A DNA stretch of 64,000 nucleotides from Cryobacterium sp. N22 (GTDB lineage: Bacteria > Actinomycetota > Actinomycetes > Actinomycetales > Microbacteriaceae), in the NCBI RefSeq assembly GCF_002929555.1, contig NZ_PJJP01000038.1, forward strand, positions 249,809 to 313,808. The letters run 5' to 3'. The notes beneath the pieces are model-generated. The model ran no database searches. It was not told where the DNA came from and saw nothing but the letters and a program-made list of their open reading frames with translations. Below, piece after piece: positions 26,020 to 33,845 of the stretch. Numbering within the stretch: the stretch's first letter is position 1; every line of letters starts with the position of its first letter. Made by a program: the position numbers and the translations under genes.

Positions 26020-27063
26020 TCATCCGCGTGGCGCGGCGATCGATTCGCGGGTAACCAGCGGGCACGGCAACACCGTGGGGTAATGAGTCGGAAGCGCGTG
26101 CTCCTCATGTCCCTGGATGAGTTCAACCAGGGTTTCAACAGCCCACGCGCCCATTTCGTAGTGAGGAAGAGCGACCGTGGTCAATCCGGGATGAAGGTTC
26201 TCAGCGATGATCTGCTGATTGTCGAATCCGACTATGGATAGATCCCGGGGTATCGTCAATCCGAGTTCCGCGGCGGCGCGGTAGGCGCCCATGGCCATGC
26301 GGTCGTTGTAGCAAAAAAGTGCAGTCGGCGGATTGTCTGCGGAAAGGATACGCAGCGCCGCCGCATAACCCTCGGCCGGCTCTGATACCGCCGAAAGGAC
26401 CAGCGACTCATCGAACTGGACTCCGGTCGCGTCGAGCACTTCCCGGTATCCCTGCAGCCGCCCGCGCGTAGCGGGAACGTCATCACTGTTATTGAGGAAG
26501 CCGATCCTTCGATGTCCAGCATCGAGGAGCGCCTGAACGGCTGTCCTGGCACCTCCTACCTCGTCGGGCACGACAGAGGCGACAAGCCCCGCCCGGTCGA
26601 CTGCGTCAATGAGGACCGCAGGTGTCCCGCTCAAGTTGGCGGGCAACGAGATCTCCCGGTGGTACATCGTCGCGTAGAGGATGCCGTCAACCTGGCGATC
26701 CACGAGGGCGTCCACATCAGCTCGGTGAGTGCTGTCGGAGGCGTCCCGCTCGGAATTGATGATGACCAATGTGAGGTCGTGTCTGCGCGCTGTCTCCTGC
26801 GCGCCCAGGATGATGCGCCCCGCATGCGGTGTCGTCGCGATTTCCTCGCTCAAGAGACCGATCATGCCCGAACGCTTCGTCCGCAGGCTCTGCGCCATCC
26901 GGTTGGGCCCGTAGCCCAGCGCCTTGGCTGCTTCTTTCACTTTCCGACGCGTGTCCGCACTCGTGCGCGCGTATGGAGTTTCGTTGAGGACGTGGGAGAC
27001 AGTGGTAACGGAAACCCCCGCTGCTTTGGCAACATCCCGAATTCCAACATGTTTCTGTTCCAT
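26020..27063 (-). CDS. LacI-family regulator of the fructan/difructose-anhydride cluster
   Basis: A 347-aa regulator. The HTH is at residues about 7-30 (GIRDVAKAAGVSVTTVSHVL), followed by the hinge GPNRMAQSL and a sensor domain with GMIGLLSEEIATT and FCYNDRMAMGAYRAA. It lies between the two permease genes and the GH32 gene on the same strand, with a 109-base gap upstream that may hold a separate promoter. Its likely targets are the three TGACAAAACGTYTTGNCA sites in the divergent region at 30.49-30.67 kb. It is unrelated in DNA-binding sequence to the other LacI protein at 9180, so the two regulons should not cross-talk. Confidence 0.9.
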   Translation of the reverse strand: MEQKHVGIRDVAKAAGVSVTTVSHVLNETPYARTSADTRRKVKEAAKALGYGPNRMAQSLRTKRSGMIGLLSEEIATTPHAGRIILGAQETARRHDLTLVIINSERDASDSTHRADVDALVDRQVDGILYATMYHREISLPANLSGTPAVLIDAVDRAGLVASVVPDEVGGARTAVQALLDAGHRRIGFLNNSDDVPATRGRLQGYREVLDATGVQFDESLVLSAVSEPAEGYAAALRILSADNPPTALFCYNDRMAMGAYRAAAELGLTIPRDLSIVGFDNQQIIAENLHPGLTTVALPHYEMGAWAVETLVELIQGHEEHALPTHYPTVLPCPLVTRESIAAPRG

Positions 27064-27172
27064 CTGTCTCCCCGTCTCACTTCGTGCTTATTCTGTTGCG
27101 GTCTTCAACAAACCGATTCACTCAGTCTTCCGTGCCTGTTCCAATTCCATGCAGAGGTGGAGGCCACACGAG

Positions 27173-28012
27173 TCACCCTTTGACCGCGCCGAGAGTGAGG
27201 CCAGCGACAATGTGGCGCTGGAGAACGAGGGTGAGCAGGATGACGGGCACTGAGTAGAGCACGGCCAGGGCGGTCATCGCTCCCCAGTCGAGACCGAACT
27301 GCGTTTGGAGGTTGGCGATCACAATGGGGGTAGTTTGCGCTCTCACCGCGGTCAACAGCAGCGCGAAGAGGAACTCGTTCCAGGAAGCTAAGAAGGCGAA
27401 GATCGCGGTCACCGCGACGCCCCCGGAGGTAACGGGAAGAACGACCCGCCAGAGCGCGCCCAGCCTGCTGCATCCGTCGATCTTGGCGGCTTCTTCCAGT
27501 TCGTCCGGAACGGATTCAAAGAAACTGGCCATGAGCCATATCGAAAGCGGGAGTGAAATCGTCGTGTGAGCGATCGCGAGGGCAATTGACGTGTCAGCTA
27601 TACCTATATTCCGGAAGGTCGCGATCAGAGGGACTCCGACCACGATCGCCGGGACCATGCGGGTGATGAGCGCGACAAGGATGAAGGCTCGGCCAAGGCC
27701 CGTGCGATAGCGGGTAATCGCGTACGCAGCGGGGACGGCCAGCAAGAGCGAGATGAGGGTGCTCAACACTGCCGTGACGATGCTGTTGATGAACGACGCT
27801 CCAACTCCCGATCGCGTCACGGCGTCGGCGTAGTTGTCAAAGGTCCACGTTGTGGGCCAGACCTGCGCGGGAACGGCGATGGTTTCAAGCGGAGTCTTGA
27901 AAGAGGTGAGCACCATATAGAGAAAAGGGAAGCCGTACATGACGACGATTCCCGCGAGGGCTGTCCAGACAAGGGCCCGGCTACTGAAGCGTCGGGTTTC
28001 CAAACCGTTCAT
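27173..28012 (-). CDS. Carbohydrate ABC transporter permease (MalG type)
   Basis: A 279-aa permease with six hydrophobic segments. Features of CUT1 inner-membrane proteins are the N-terminal GIVVMYGFPFLYMVLTSFK and the EAA motif ELEEAAKIDGCSRLGALWRVVLPV. It ends with GLTLGAVKG, the typical MalG tail. It overlaps the partner permease (28009) by four bases. No ATPase gene lies in this cluster, so a shared MsiK-type ATPase encoded elsewhere is expected, as in other actinobacterial CUT1 importers. Confidence 0.92.
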   Translation of the reverse strand: MNGLETRRFSSRALVWTALAGIVVMYGFPFLYMVLTSFKTPLETIAVPAQVWPTTWTFDNYADAVTRSGVGASFINSIVTAVLSTLISLLLAVPAAYAITRYRTGLGRAFILVALITRMVPAIVVGVPLIATFRNIGIADTSIALAIAHTTISLPLSIWLMASFFESVPDELEEAAKIDGCSRLGALWRVVLPVTSGGVAVTAIFAFLASWNEFLFALLLTAVRAQTTPIVIANLQTQFGLDWGAMTALAVLYSVPVILLTLVLQRHIVAGLTLGAVKG

Positions 28013-29007
28013 CGTGCATCACTCCCCGGTCGCCAGATGGCGAGTACAGCCACGATCGCCACAGCCAGCATGACAATCAGATACATGGTTCCCATTGCGC
28101 TTGCCAGGCCCGGTTCTCCGAACCTCACCATGGTGCGATAGATCAGCAACGAGAGCGTCTCCGTACTGCCCTGGGGGCCACCGTTTGTCTGAATCAGGAT
28201 GATGTCGAATGCCCGTGCTGCGTCGATGCCGCGCACGATAAGCGCCACAGCGATCACCGGCCTAAGGAGAGGAATCACGATTCGGATCAAGAGGGTCGGA
28301 TATCGCGCACCGTCCATCCGGGCCGCTTCGATGATGTCTCCCGGAATGTTCTGAAGTCCCGCGAAAAGCACGAGGGTGATGAACGATGTCGTCAACCAGA
28401 TATCGGGGATCGCAACCGAGAACAGCGCGATGTTCGGATCGCTGAGCCATTGGATTTGATCTGTCGAGCGGAGGATTCCCACCTGGCGGAGGAGCTCGTT
28501 GACGATTCCGAAGTTGTCGATGAGCAAGAACCGCCAGAGCAACCCAGCAACGATGGGGGCGATCATCAGCGGGTACATGAATATGGTGCGGAAAACCCGG
28601 GAACGGTCACCGAGCGCCGTAAACAGAAGAGCAACTGTCAATCCGAGAGCGAATTCGAAGCCTACGACGATGATCGTGTAGGCGGCCGTCCGCCAGGAAG
28701 CGTTGAGAAACTCAGGCGACGAGAGCGCCTCTGCGTAGTTCGCGAAGCCGACGAAGGAGCGGGGCCCACCAGCCATCGGACTTATGTTGAAGAAGCTATC
28801 TCCAACGAACTGGGCCAGTGGCCAGCCGACGAATGCGCCCAGGAACAGCGCTGCCGGCAGCATCATGAGTGCCGCGAACCGGCGGTCTGTCAGTCCAGCC
28901 GCCTTGCGCCGGCCTGGGGAACGCCTCGGGTTGCGCCGGCTATCGGAGCGGCGATACTCACCCCGGCCTTCTTTGGTCTCGGGAGATACAGCACTAATGG
29001 TCGACAC
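28009..29007 (-). CDS. Carbohydrate ABC transporter permease (MalF type)
   Basis: A 332-aa permease. After a basic N-terminal tail (about 50 residues) come six transmembrane segments. The MalF-type ALMMLPAALFLGAFVGWPLAQFVGDSFF starts the first, and the EAA loop reads IPGDIIEAARMDGARYPTLLIRIVIPLL. A GTG at 29007 is preferred; a longer frame to 29067 adds a very basic, unlikely leader that nearly abuts the binding-protein stop at 29085. It pairs with the MalG-type permease at 27173 for uptake of the sugar bound by the lipoprotein. Confidence 0.88.
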   Translation of the reverse strand: MSTISAVSPETKEGRGEYRRSDSRRNPRRSPGRRKAAGLTDRRFAALMMLPAALFLGAFVGWPLAQFVGDSFFNISPMAGGPRSFVGFANYAEALSSPEFLNASWRTAAYTIIVVGFEFALGLTVALLFTALGDRSRVFRTIFMYPLMIAPIVAGLLWRFLLIDNFGIVNELLRQVGILRSTDQIQWLSDPNIALFSVAIPDIWLTTSFITLVLFAGLQNIPGDIIEAARMDGARYPTLLIRIVIPLLRPVIAVALIVRGIDAARAFDIILIQTNGGPQGSTETLSLLIYRTMVRFGEPGLASAMGTMYLIVMLAVAIVAVLAIWRPGSDAR

Positions 29008-29084
29008 GGGTGCGGCTTTCTTTCGTTGCGGAGGAGTGCGTGGTCGTCGACGAAGGACGACGACCACGCATGGAGCGGATGCTC

Positions 29085-30419
29085 CTACTTCGTTATGGCG
29101 TCGACCTGCTTCTTGGCGTCATCCAGAAGCTGCTGATTGTCTGCGCCGGGCTCGAGCGACTTCTGGATCATCGGGACGAGTACCGAGTCCACGATCTGCT
29201 GCCACTTCGGAGTGGCCGGCCGCGGAATGGTCGCTGACGCCGACAGAGTCTCGACCAGTGGCTTGAACGCGGCGTACTTGGGGTCATCCTGGTACTTCTC
29301 AAACGCCGAGATACGGGCGGCGAGACCCAGCGACGTCTGAATACTCAGATCGTTGTGGTCGTAGGCGAACTGCAGGAAGTCGAGGCCCTGCTCCTGCTTC
29401 TCGCTCGCCTTTGCGAGCGACAGGTACCACGGTCCGGGAACCCCTGCGATCCCCGCCGATCCTCCGATCATCGGAGCGGCTCCGACATTGCCGAAGGCCA
29501 CGGAATCCTCCGGCGTTTGCGGGAACGCGTGCCCCCAGAACCGCATCATCGCCGTCTGACCTTGGTAGAACAGGTTCTGCGCACCTGCCCAGTCGACCTG
29601 AGCGGCGCCGGGAGGAGCAAACTCCTGCAACCCGGAGTAGAAGTTCAACGCGTCAAGGCTGGCTTTGTCACCCAGAGTGGACACTCCATCCTCGTCGATG
29701 ACCATGTCCTTCTCGCCCGCCTGGGACAGCGTGGCGAGCCATTCGGTCTCAACCGCGCCCTTCACATCGGTGCCATAGAGGTCCGTCTGACCGTCGCCGT
29801 CGATATCGCGGGTGAAGAACTCCGCTACATCCGCGTACTGCTGCCAGGTCGTGGGAGGGATGAGGTCGTAGCCGAACTGCGCTTTGAACGCCAGCTGCTC
29901 ATCAGGATCCCCGAACAGGTCAGTCCGATAGAACAGAATCTCGGAGTTCGTCCACGCCGGCATTCCGACGTAGTTTCCATCGAGTTGAGCCTCCTGCACC
30001 AGCGCTGGGAACAGGTCGCTCTTCACCTCATCGGTGAACAACTCGTTCAGTGGAGTCACGGCGTCCTTGAACGCTGGCAGCCAGATCGAGTCAAGGGCTG
30101 CGATGTCGAAGGAAACGGAACCTGCACTGAACTCGCTGTTCAGGCGATTGTAGAGACCGTCATAAGGGAGCTCAACGAAAGTAATCTTCGTTCCGGACTC
30201 TTTCTCGTACAAGTCGGCGATGGGCTGCAACTCGGCGTGACCGCCGGCCTCGACCATAACGGTGAGCTCGTCACTGTCCCCGCTGGTAGCAGTGTCGGAT
30301 CCGCCGGCCCCGCAGGCGCTCAGCGCCAGCACTGACGCGGTAGCTACCGCGAGCCCCACGGTCGACTTGGCATAGACGGCGGATCGTTTCCGCGAATTCC
30401 TCAGATTATTGCGAAGCAT
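29085..30419 (-). CDS. Extracellular sugar-binding lipoprotein (SBP family 1)
   Basis: A 444-aa lipoprotein with a basic n-region, hydrophobic core and lipobox ALSA-C36. The mature domain has LTVMVEAGGHAELQPIADLYEKESGTKITFVELPYDGLYNRLNSEF, typical of CUT1 sugar-binding proteins. GGAG lies five bases before the ATG at 30419; an alternative ATG is three bases upstream. A longer frame to 30491 would overlap the operator and promoter and is rejected. It supplies the two permeases. By context the ligand is difructose anhydride or a short fructan. Confidence 0.9.
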   Translation of the reverse strand: MLRNNLRNSRKRSAVYAKSTVGLAVATASVLALSACGAGGSDTATSGDSDELTVMVEAGGHAELQPIADLYEKESGTKITFVELPYDGLYNRLNSEFSAGSVSFDIAALDSIWLPAFKDAVTPLNELFTDEVKSDLFPALVQEAQLDGNYVGMPAWTNSEILFYRTDLFGDPDEQLAFKAQFGYDLIPPTTWQQYADVAEFFTRDIDGDGQTDLYGTDVKGAVETEWLATLSQAGEKDMVIDEDGVSTLGDKASLDALNFYSGLQEFAPPGAAQVDWAGAQNLFYQGQTAMMRFWGHAFPQTPEDSVAFGNVGAAPMIGGSAGIAGVPGPWYLSLAKASEKQEQGLDFLQFAYDHNDLSIQTSLGLAARISAFEKYQDDPKYAAFKPLVETLSASATIPRPATPKWQQIVDSVLVPMIQKSLEPGADNQQLLDDAKKQVDAITK

Positions 30420-30485
30420 CATCACTCCGAATCCCATTCTCTTCGTAGCCACATCGCTACCACTGTGATTAGTCACCATCCTGGA

Positions 30486-30547
30486 TGACAAAACGTTTTG
30501 ACAAAACGTCTTGGCATCAAGCTAGAGCGGGGCCCCAATCGTGTCAA
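30486..30547 (-). promoter_or_regulatory. Promoter and overlapping LacI operators of the fructan ABC operon
   Basis: On the minus strand TTGACA (30542-30547), a 17-base spacer and TAGCTT (30519-30524) form a near-consensus promoter. TGACAAAACGTCTTGGCA (30499-30516) covers the start site. TGACAAAACGTTTTGACA (30486-30503) overlaps it by five bases, giving two adjacent operators. Confidence 0.85.
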
Positions 30548-30620
30548 GTGACAAAAAATGCCAAAATAACGACCTTTCAATTCGCCCCCCGGGCCGTACC
30601 GCAGCCCGGGCGACGGTGAC

Positions 30621-30670
30621 TTGACGGAAGCGCTTCAGGAGACGTATCTTTCTGCCAAGACGTTTTGTCA
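30621..30670 (+). promoter_or_regulatory. Promoter and LacI operator of the GH91 gene
   Basis: TTGACG (30621-30626), an 18-base spacer and TATCTT (30645-30650) form the promoter. TGCCAAGACGTTTTGTCA (30653-30670), the exact reverse complement of the operator at 30499-30516, covers the start site. A perfect GAAGCGCTTC palindrome (30627-30636) between -35 and -10 could bind a second regulator. The transcript would have a leader of about 210 bases. Confidence 0.8.
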
Positions 30671-30868
30671 GCCCGTAAACACACGTGTCGTTGCCTCCCG
30701 CCCGGGCGCAGCGGCCAGCCGGTGCCGATCACATATGTTAAGGATCTGGCTACCGACTGATCCTTCAACGTGCATCTCGTCCCGTCCTGCCTTGTTCCAA
30801 TCACAGTCCTGGCCCGCTGCCCACAGCGCCGTCGAGGCTGCAAAACCACGACTCGAAGGTGAGTACCT

Positions 30869-32209
30869 ATGCTGAGCGCAAACCGCTACGACGTGACGAC
30901 ATGGCCTGTCGGTAATCCGGCCGACGATATCGGTGCGGTTTTCAACAGCATCATCGCTGACATCAAGAGCCGGCAGGCGGGCGCCGATGAGGACAAGGGC
31001 GGAAAGCCGGGTGCGGTGATCTACATTCCGCCCGGGGACTACCAACTTCGTACGCAGGTCGTGATCGACATCAGCTTCCTCAGGATCGAGGGCTCGGGAC
31101 ACGGCTTTACATCGTCGAGCATCCGGTTCAACGTTCCCGAAGATGAGTGGCCCGACTTACATGAGCTGTGGCCCGGAGGCAGTCGCATTCTCGTGAACAT
31201 CCCCCTCGGCGAAGGCGAGGAGGAGTCCCAGGGCGCCGCCTTCTACATTGAAAGAAGCGGGAGCCCGCGGATCAGCTCGGTCGAGTTCCTCAACTTCTGC
31301 ATCGACGGGTTGCACTTCAACCCGGATGGCTCGGAGATGCATCCAGAGAACACCTACGTCAACGGCAAGACGGGTATCTATATCGCGAACGCCAATGACT
31401 CGTTCCGCATTAACGGCATGGGGTTCGTCTACCTCGAGCATGCTCTCACGATCTACAACGCAGACGCGCTGTCCATTCACGACAACTTCATTGCTGAATG
31501 CGGAAGCTGCGTGGAGCTGCGCGGGTGGGGACAGGCATCAAAGATCACCGACAACCTGATCGGTGCGGGCTTCAAGGGTCACTCGATTTACGCCGAGAAC
31601 CATGGCGGGCTCTTGATCACCGCGAACAACGTCTTTCCCCGTGGGGCAAGCAGCGTCCATCTCAACGGCGTCACGCGTTCAAGCATCACCAACAACCGCC
31701 TGCATTCGTTCTACCCCGGGATGGTGGTTCTCGAAGCGAATAGTTCGGAGAACCTGGTGGCCTCGAATCATTTCTTGCGCGACCTTGAGCCCTGGACGCC
31801 CTTCCTGGGAGTCGACAACGGTCTGGACGACCTTTACGGACTCCTCCGAGTCAGCGGCAGCAACAATTCCATCATCGGTAACCACTTCTCCGAGGTCATC
31901 GACTCACAGAGCATCCGTCCAACTGGTGCGACGCCTGTCATCATCCGACTGAGTGCGGGGGGAGGTAACTTCGTCTCCAGCAACCACGTCGTGGCGATGG
32001 ACGTTCACGCCAAGTCGAGTGGCTCCGCCTTCGCAGCTCAGGTGGACGCTTTGCTGACGACGGAGGCCTCGGACGGCCTCACCGTGACGGCCGTCATGGT
32101 CGATTCCGAATCAGCGAGAAACACAATCCTTGATTCCGGAAGCGAGGCTCAGGTTGTCGGAGACAGGGCTGCTAACGCCTTCAGGGCCACACCCGCGGTC
32201 GGTTTCTAA
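30869..32209 (+). CDS. GH91 inulin fructotransferase / difructose-anhydride hydrolase family protein
   Basis: A 446-aa right-handed beta-helix protein. It has YDVTTWPVGNP at the start, AVIYIPPGDYQLRTQVVIDISFLRIEGSGHGF (near 49-80), NGKTGIYIANANDSFRINGMGFVYLEHAL and HDNFIAECGSCVELRGWGQ. D205 and E216 lie 11 residues apart, the spacing I recall for the catalytic Asp/Glu of Bacillus inulin fructotransferase. IFTases make difructose anhydride outside the cell and carry signal peptides. Here an in-frame TGA at 30860-30862 excludes an N-terminal extension, so the protein is cytoplasmic. This and the divergent importer favour difructose-anhydride hydrolysis (DFA to inulobiose), with GH32 finishing the job. 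Which anhydride (I or III) cannot be told. Confidence 0.85.
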   Translation: MLSANRYDVTTWPVGNPADDIGAVFNSIIADIKSRQAGADEDKGGKPGAVIYIPPGDYQLRTQVVIDISFLRIEGSGHGFTSSSIRFNVPEDEWPDLHELWPGGSRILVNIPLGEGEEESQGAAFYIERSGSPRISSVEFLNFCIDGLHFNPDGSEMHPENTYVNGKTGIYIANANDSFRINGMGFVYLEHALTIYNADALSIHDNFIAECGSCVELRGWGQASKITDNLIGAGFKGHSIYAENHGGLLITANNVFPRGASSVHLNGVTRSSITNNRLHSFYPGMVVLEANSSENLVASNHFLRDLEPWTPFLGVDNGLDDLYGLLRVSGSNNSIIGNHFSEVIDSQSIRPTGATPVIIRLSAGGGNFVSSNHVVAMDVHAKSSGSAFAAQVDALLTTEASDGLTVTAVMVDSESARNTILDSGSEAQVVGDRAANAFRATPAVGF

Positions 32210-32244
32210 TCGGCTGGAGCGAGCGACTCCCCCGCAATCGTGAA

Positions 32245-32706
32245 CTACGGGGCGACACCCTCGAGCAGGATCGCGAGCTCGTCGAGTTCGACGTCCCAGC
32301 CCTCTCGGTTCTGCTCAAGACGTTCGCGACGGTAGCGGGTGCCGCCGGGGAGCGTGTCGAAGCCCGATTCGATCACCGTGACATCCGTCCCGGTACCAGC
32401 ATCGGCGATGGCAAAGCGCACGTGCGTCGAGTACTCGTCGAGCTGTTCGGCGGGGATTCCCGACCAACGGAAGCCGAACGAATCCTCGGGCACCACCTCG
32501 GTGATTTCGATCGGGAAGCTGCCGTAGTCATCCCAGTCGATGCTGCCCGTAGCCCCGGGCTCGAGCGCGGCGAACCTCACACCGTCTCCGAACCACTTGA
32601 CCATCACCTCGGGGTCGGTCAGCGCCTTCCAGACACTCGCGCGCGAGGCCTCGATGTGCACGGTGCGGGTCACGGTGTGGCCCTTGATTCTTGCGTGATC
32701 AGACAC
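32245..32706 (-). CDS. SRPBCC (AHSA1/START-like) domain protein
   Basis: A 153-aa single-domain protein. It begins TVTRTVHIEASRASVWKALTDPEVMVKWFGDGVRFAALEPGATGSIDW and ends EGWDVELDELAILLEG, the usual limits of the AHSA1-like helix-grip fold that binds hydrophobic ligands. The GTG at 32706 is chosen because GAAGGA lies six bases upstream and the preceding residues match nothing. It may be paired elsewhere with an ArsR regulator, but none is here. Its GC content is typical of the core genome, so it probably marks the edge of the lower-GC fructan region. Confidence 0.82.
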   Translation of the reverse strand: MSDHARIKGHTVTRTVHIEASRASVWKALTDPEVMVKWFGDGVRFAALEPGATGSIDWDDYGSFPIEITEVVPEDSFGFRWSGIPAEQLDEYSTHVRFAIADAGTGTDVTVIESGFDTLPGGTRYRRERLEQNREGWDVELDELAILLEGVAP

Positions 32707-32826
32707 GGTGTTTCCTTCACGTTCGAGCTGAGCGCGACGGAACATTGCCCGCCGAGCGGCGCGTCAACTAGGTCTGCAAACGCGCCTCATCGAGCGTACC
32801 CATGATTGCGAATCTGCCGCACGAAC

Positions 32827-32863
32827 AAAAAACCCCGCAATCACTGGGATTGACGGGGTTTTT
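32827..32863. terminator. Rho-independent terminator after tRNA-Ser
   Basis: AAAAAACCCCG pairs with CGGGGTTTTT across an inner AATC/GATT stem. A- and T-runs at both ends allow bidirectional use. It follows the tRNA 3' end on the minus strand. Confidence 0.85.
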
Positions 32864-32865
32864 CA

Positions 32866-32955
32866 TGGCGGTACCGGTGGGATTTGAACCCACGGTGGAG
32901 TCTCCCCCACACAACTTTTCGAGAGTTGCACCTTCGGCCGCTCGGACACGGTACC
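32866..32955 (-). tRNA. tRNA-Ser (anticodon CGA)
   Basis: Reading the minus strand, acceptor GGTACCG (5' end at 32955) pairs with CGGTACC, followed by discriminator G and an encoded CCA (32866-32868). The anticodon arm is CAACT-CTCGAAA-AGTTG with CGA at 32919-32921, decoding UCG. A long variable arm and a T-arm with GGTTCAAATCC identify it as a class II serine tRNA. A terminator follows directly. Confidence 0.95.
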
Positions 32956-33018
32956 GAGAGCGATTCTAGTTGAGAGAGGGGGCCGGCGCGAATCCGGGTA
33001 ATTGTCAGAGGCCGGCGG

Positions 33019-33030
33019 TACTCTCGCGAC
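33019..33030 (+). promoter_or_regulatory. Putative leaderless promoter of the GDSL hydrolase
   Basis: TACTCT (33019-33024) followed by exactly six bases and GTG at 33031. There is no Shine-Dalgarno and no obvious -35. Confidence 0.45.
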
Positions 33031-33813
33031 GTGACAAACGACAGTTCCACTCCCCGTACTCTGGCCCTCGCCGCCGGCGCCCTGGCCACCACCGCCGGCA
33101 TCACAGCGGCGGCGGTCGTCAACTATCGGCGCTTCACGGTGCGTCTGGCCGCCAACGCCGCCGAGCTCAATGAGACCCTGCCGATCAATTCGCTCTGGTG
33201 GCGCACCCACGCCAAGGAGAAGGGTGACCTGCTCTACGTGGCCATCGGTGACAGCGCCGCGCAGGGCATCGGCGCCAGCGCGCCCAACCGCGGCTATGTC
33301 GGCATCCTGGCCGACCACATCCGCCTGGCCACCGGCCGCACCCTGCGGGTGATCAACCTCAGCGTCTCCGGAGCCACCGTGGAGCTGGCCGTGCGTGACC
33401 AGCTGCCGCGCTTCGCCAAGCTGCAGCCCGACTTCGTCACCGTCGCCATCGGCGCCAACGACATCGCCTCGTGGGATGCGGAACGCTTCGAATCCGGCAT
33501 CCGCACCGTGTTCGCGGCCCTGCCGCCGCACGCGCTGGTGGCCGACCTGCCGTGCTTCCACCTGCCGCACAACGAGCGCAAGGTGGCCGTGGCCAACCAG
33601 ATCGTGCGCGACGTGGCCGCTGAGCACGGCCTCACCGTGGTGCCGCTGCACGCCACCACCAAACGGCAGGGCTGGCGCAGCGTGCTGACGCAGGTGGCCA
33701 ACGACATGTTCCACCCGAACGACCGCGGCTACCGCACCTGGGCGGAGGCCTTCCTGCCCCTGCTCAGCTCGGCCGTGGCCCGACGCGTGCCCCAGGAGGC
33801 CCTGACCGAGTGA
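33031..33813 (+). CDS. SGNH/GDSL-family hydrolase
   Basis: A 260-aa esterase-like protein with an N-terminal hydrophobic segment (LALAAGALATTAGITAAAVV) that may be a signal anchor. The SGNH blocks are present: AIGDSAAQGIGA (block I, Ser), the conserved Gly in INLSVSGATV (II), VAIGANDI (III, Asn) and NDMFHPNDRGY (V, Asp-His). The substrate is unknown; likely an ester or acyl group on lipid or polysaccharide. It lies between tRNA-Ser and radA on the plus strand. Confidence 0.85.
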   Translation: MTNDSSTPRTLALAAGALATTAGITAAAVVNYRRFTVRLAANAAELNETLPINSLWWRTHAKEKGDLLYVAIGDSAAQGIGASAPNRGYVGILADHIRLATGRTLRVINLSVSGATVELAVRDQLPRFAKLQPDFVTVAIGANDIASWDAERFESGIRTVFAALPPHALVADLPCFHLPHNERKVAVANQIVRDVAAEHGLTVVPLHATTKRQGWRSVLTQVANDMFHPNDRGYRTWAEAFLPLLSSAVARRVPQEALTE

Positions 33814-33833
33814 GGCGTGTCGCCGGCCGCAGC

Positions 33834-33845
33834 TAGGCTCGCAGC
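33834..33845 (+). promoter_or_regulatory. Putative leaderless promoter of radA
   Basis: TAGGCT (33834-33839) followed by six bases and the ATG at 33846. The same TAGGCT plus six-base spacing occurs at the pirin gene (48134). Confidence 0.5.

Noticed and set aside
30420..30491. Upstream start (30491) for the fructan-binding lipoprotein
   Set aside because: It would place the start in the operator and predicted transcription start, and would put 24 residues before the signal peptide. GGAG is correctly spaced for the ATG at 30419.
32216..32955. tRNA-associated integrative element with attachment repeats
   Set aside because: No integrase gene and no second copy of the tRNA 3' end were found in the window. 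Only the composition difference supports an island.
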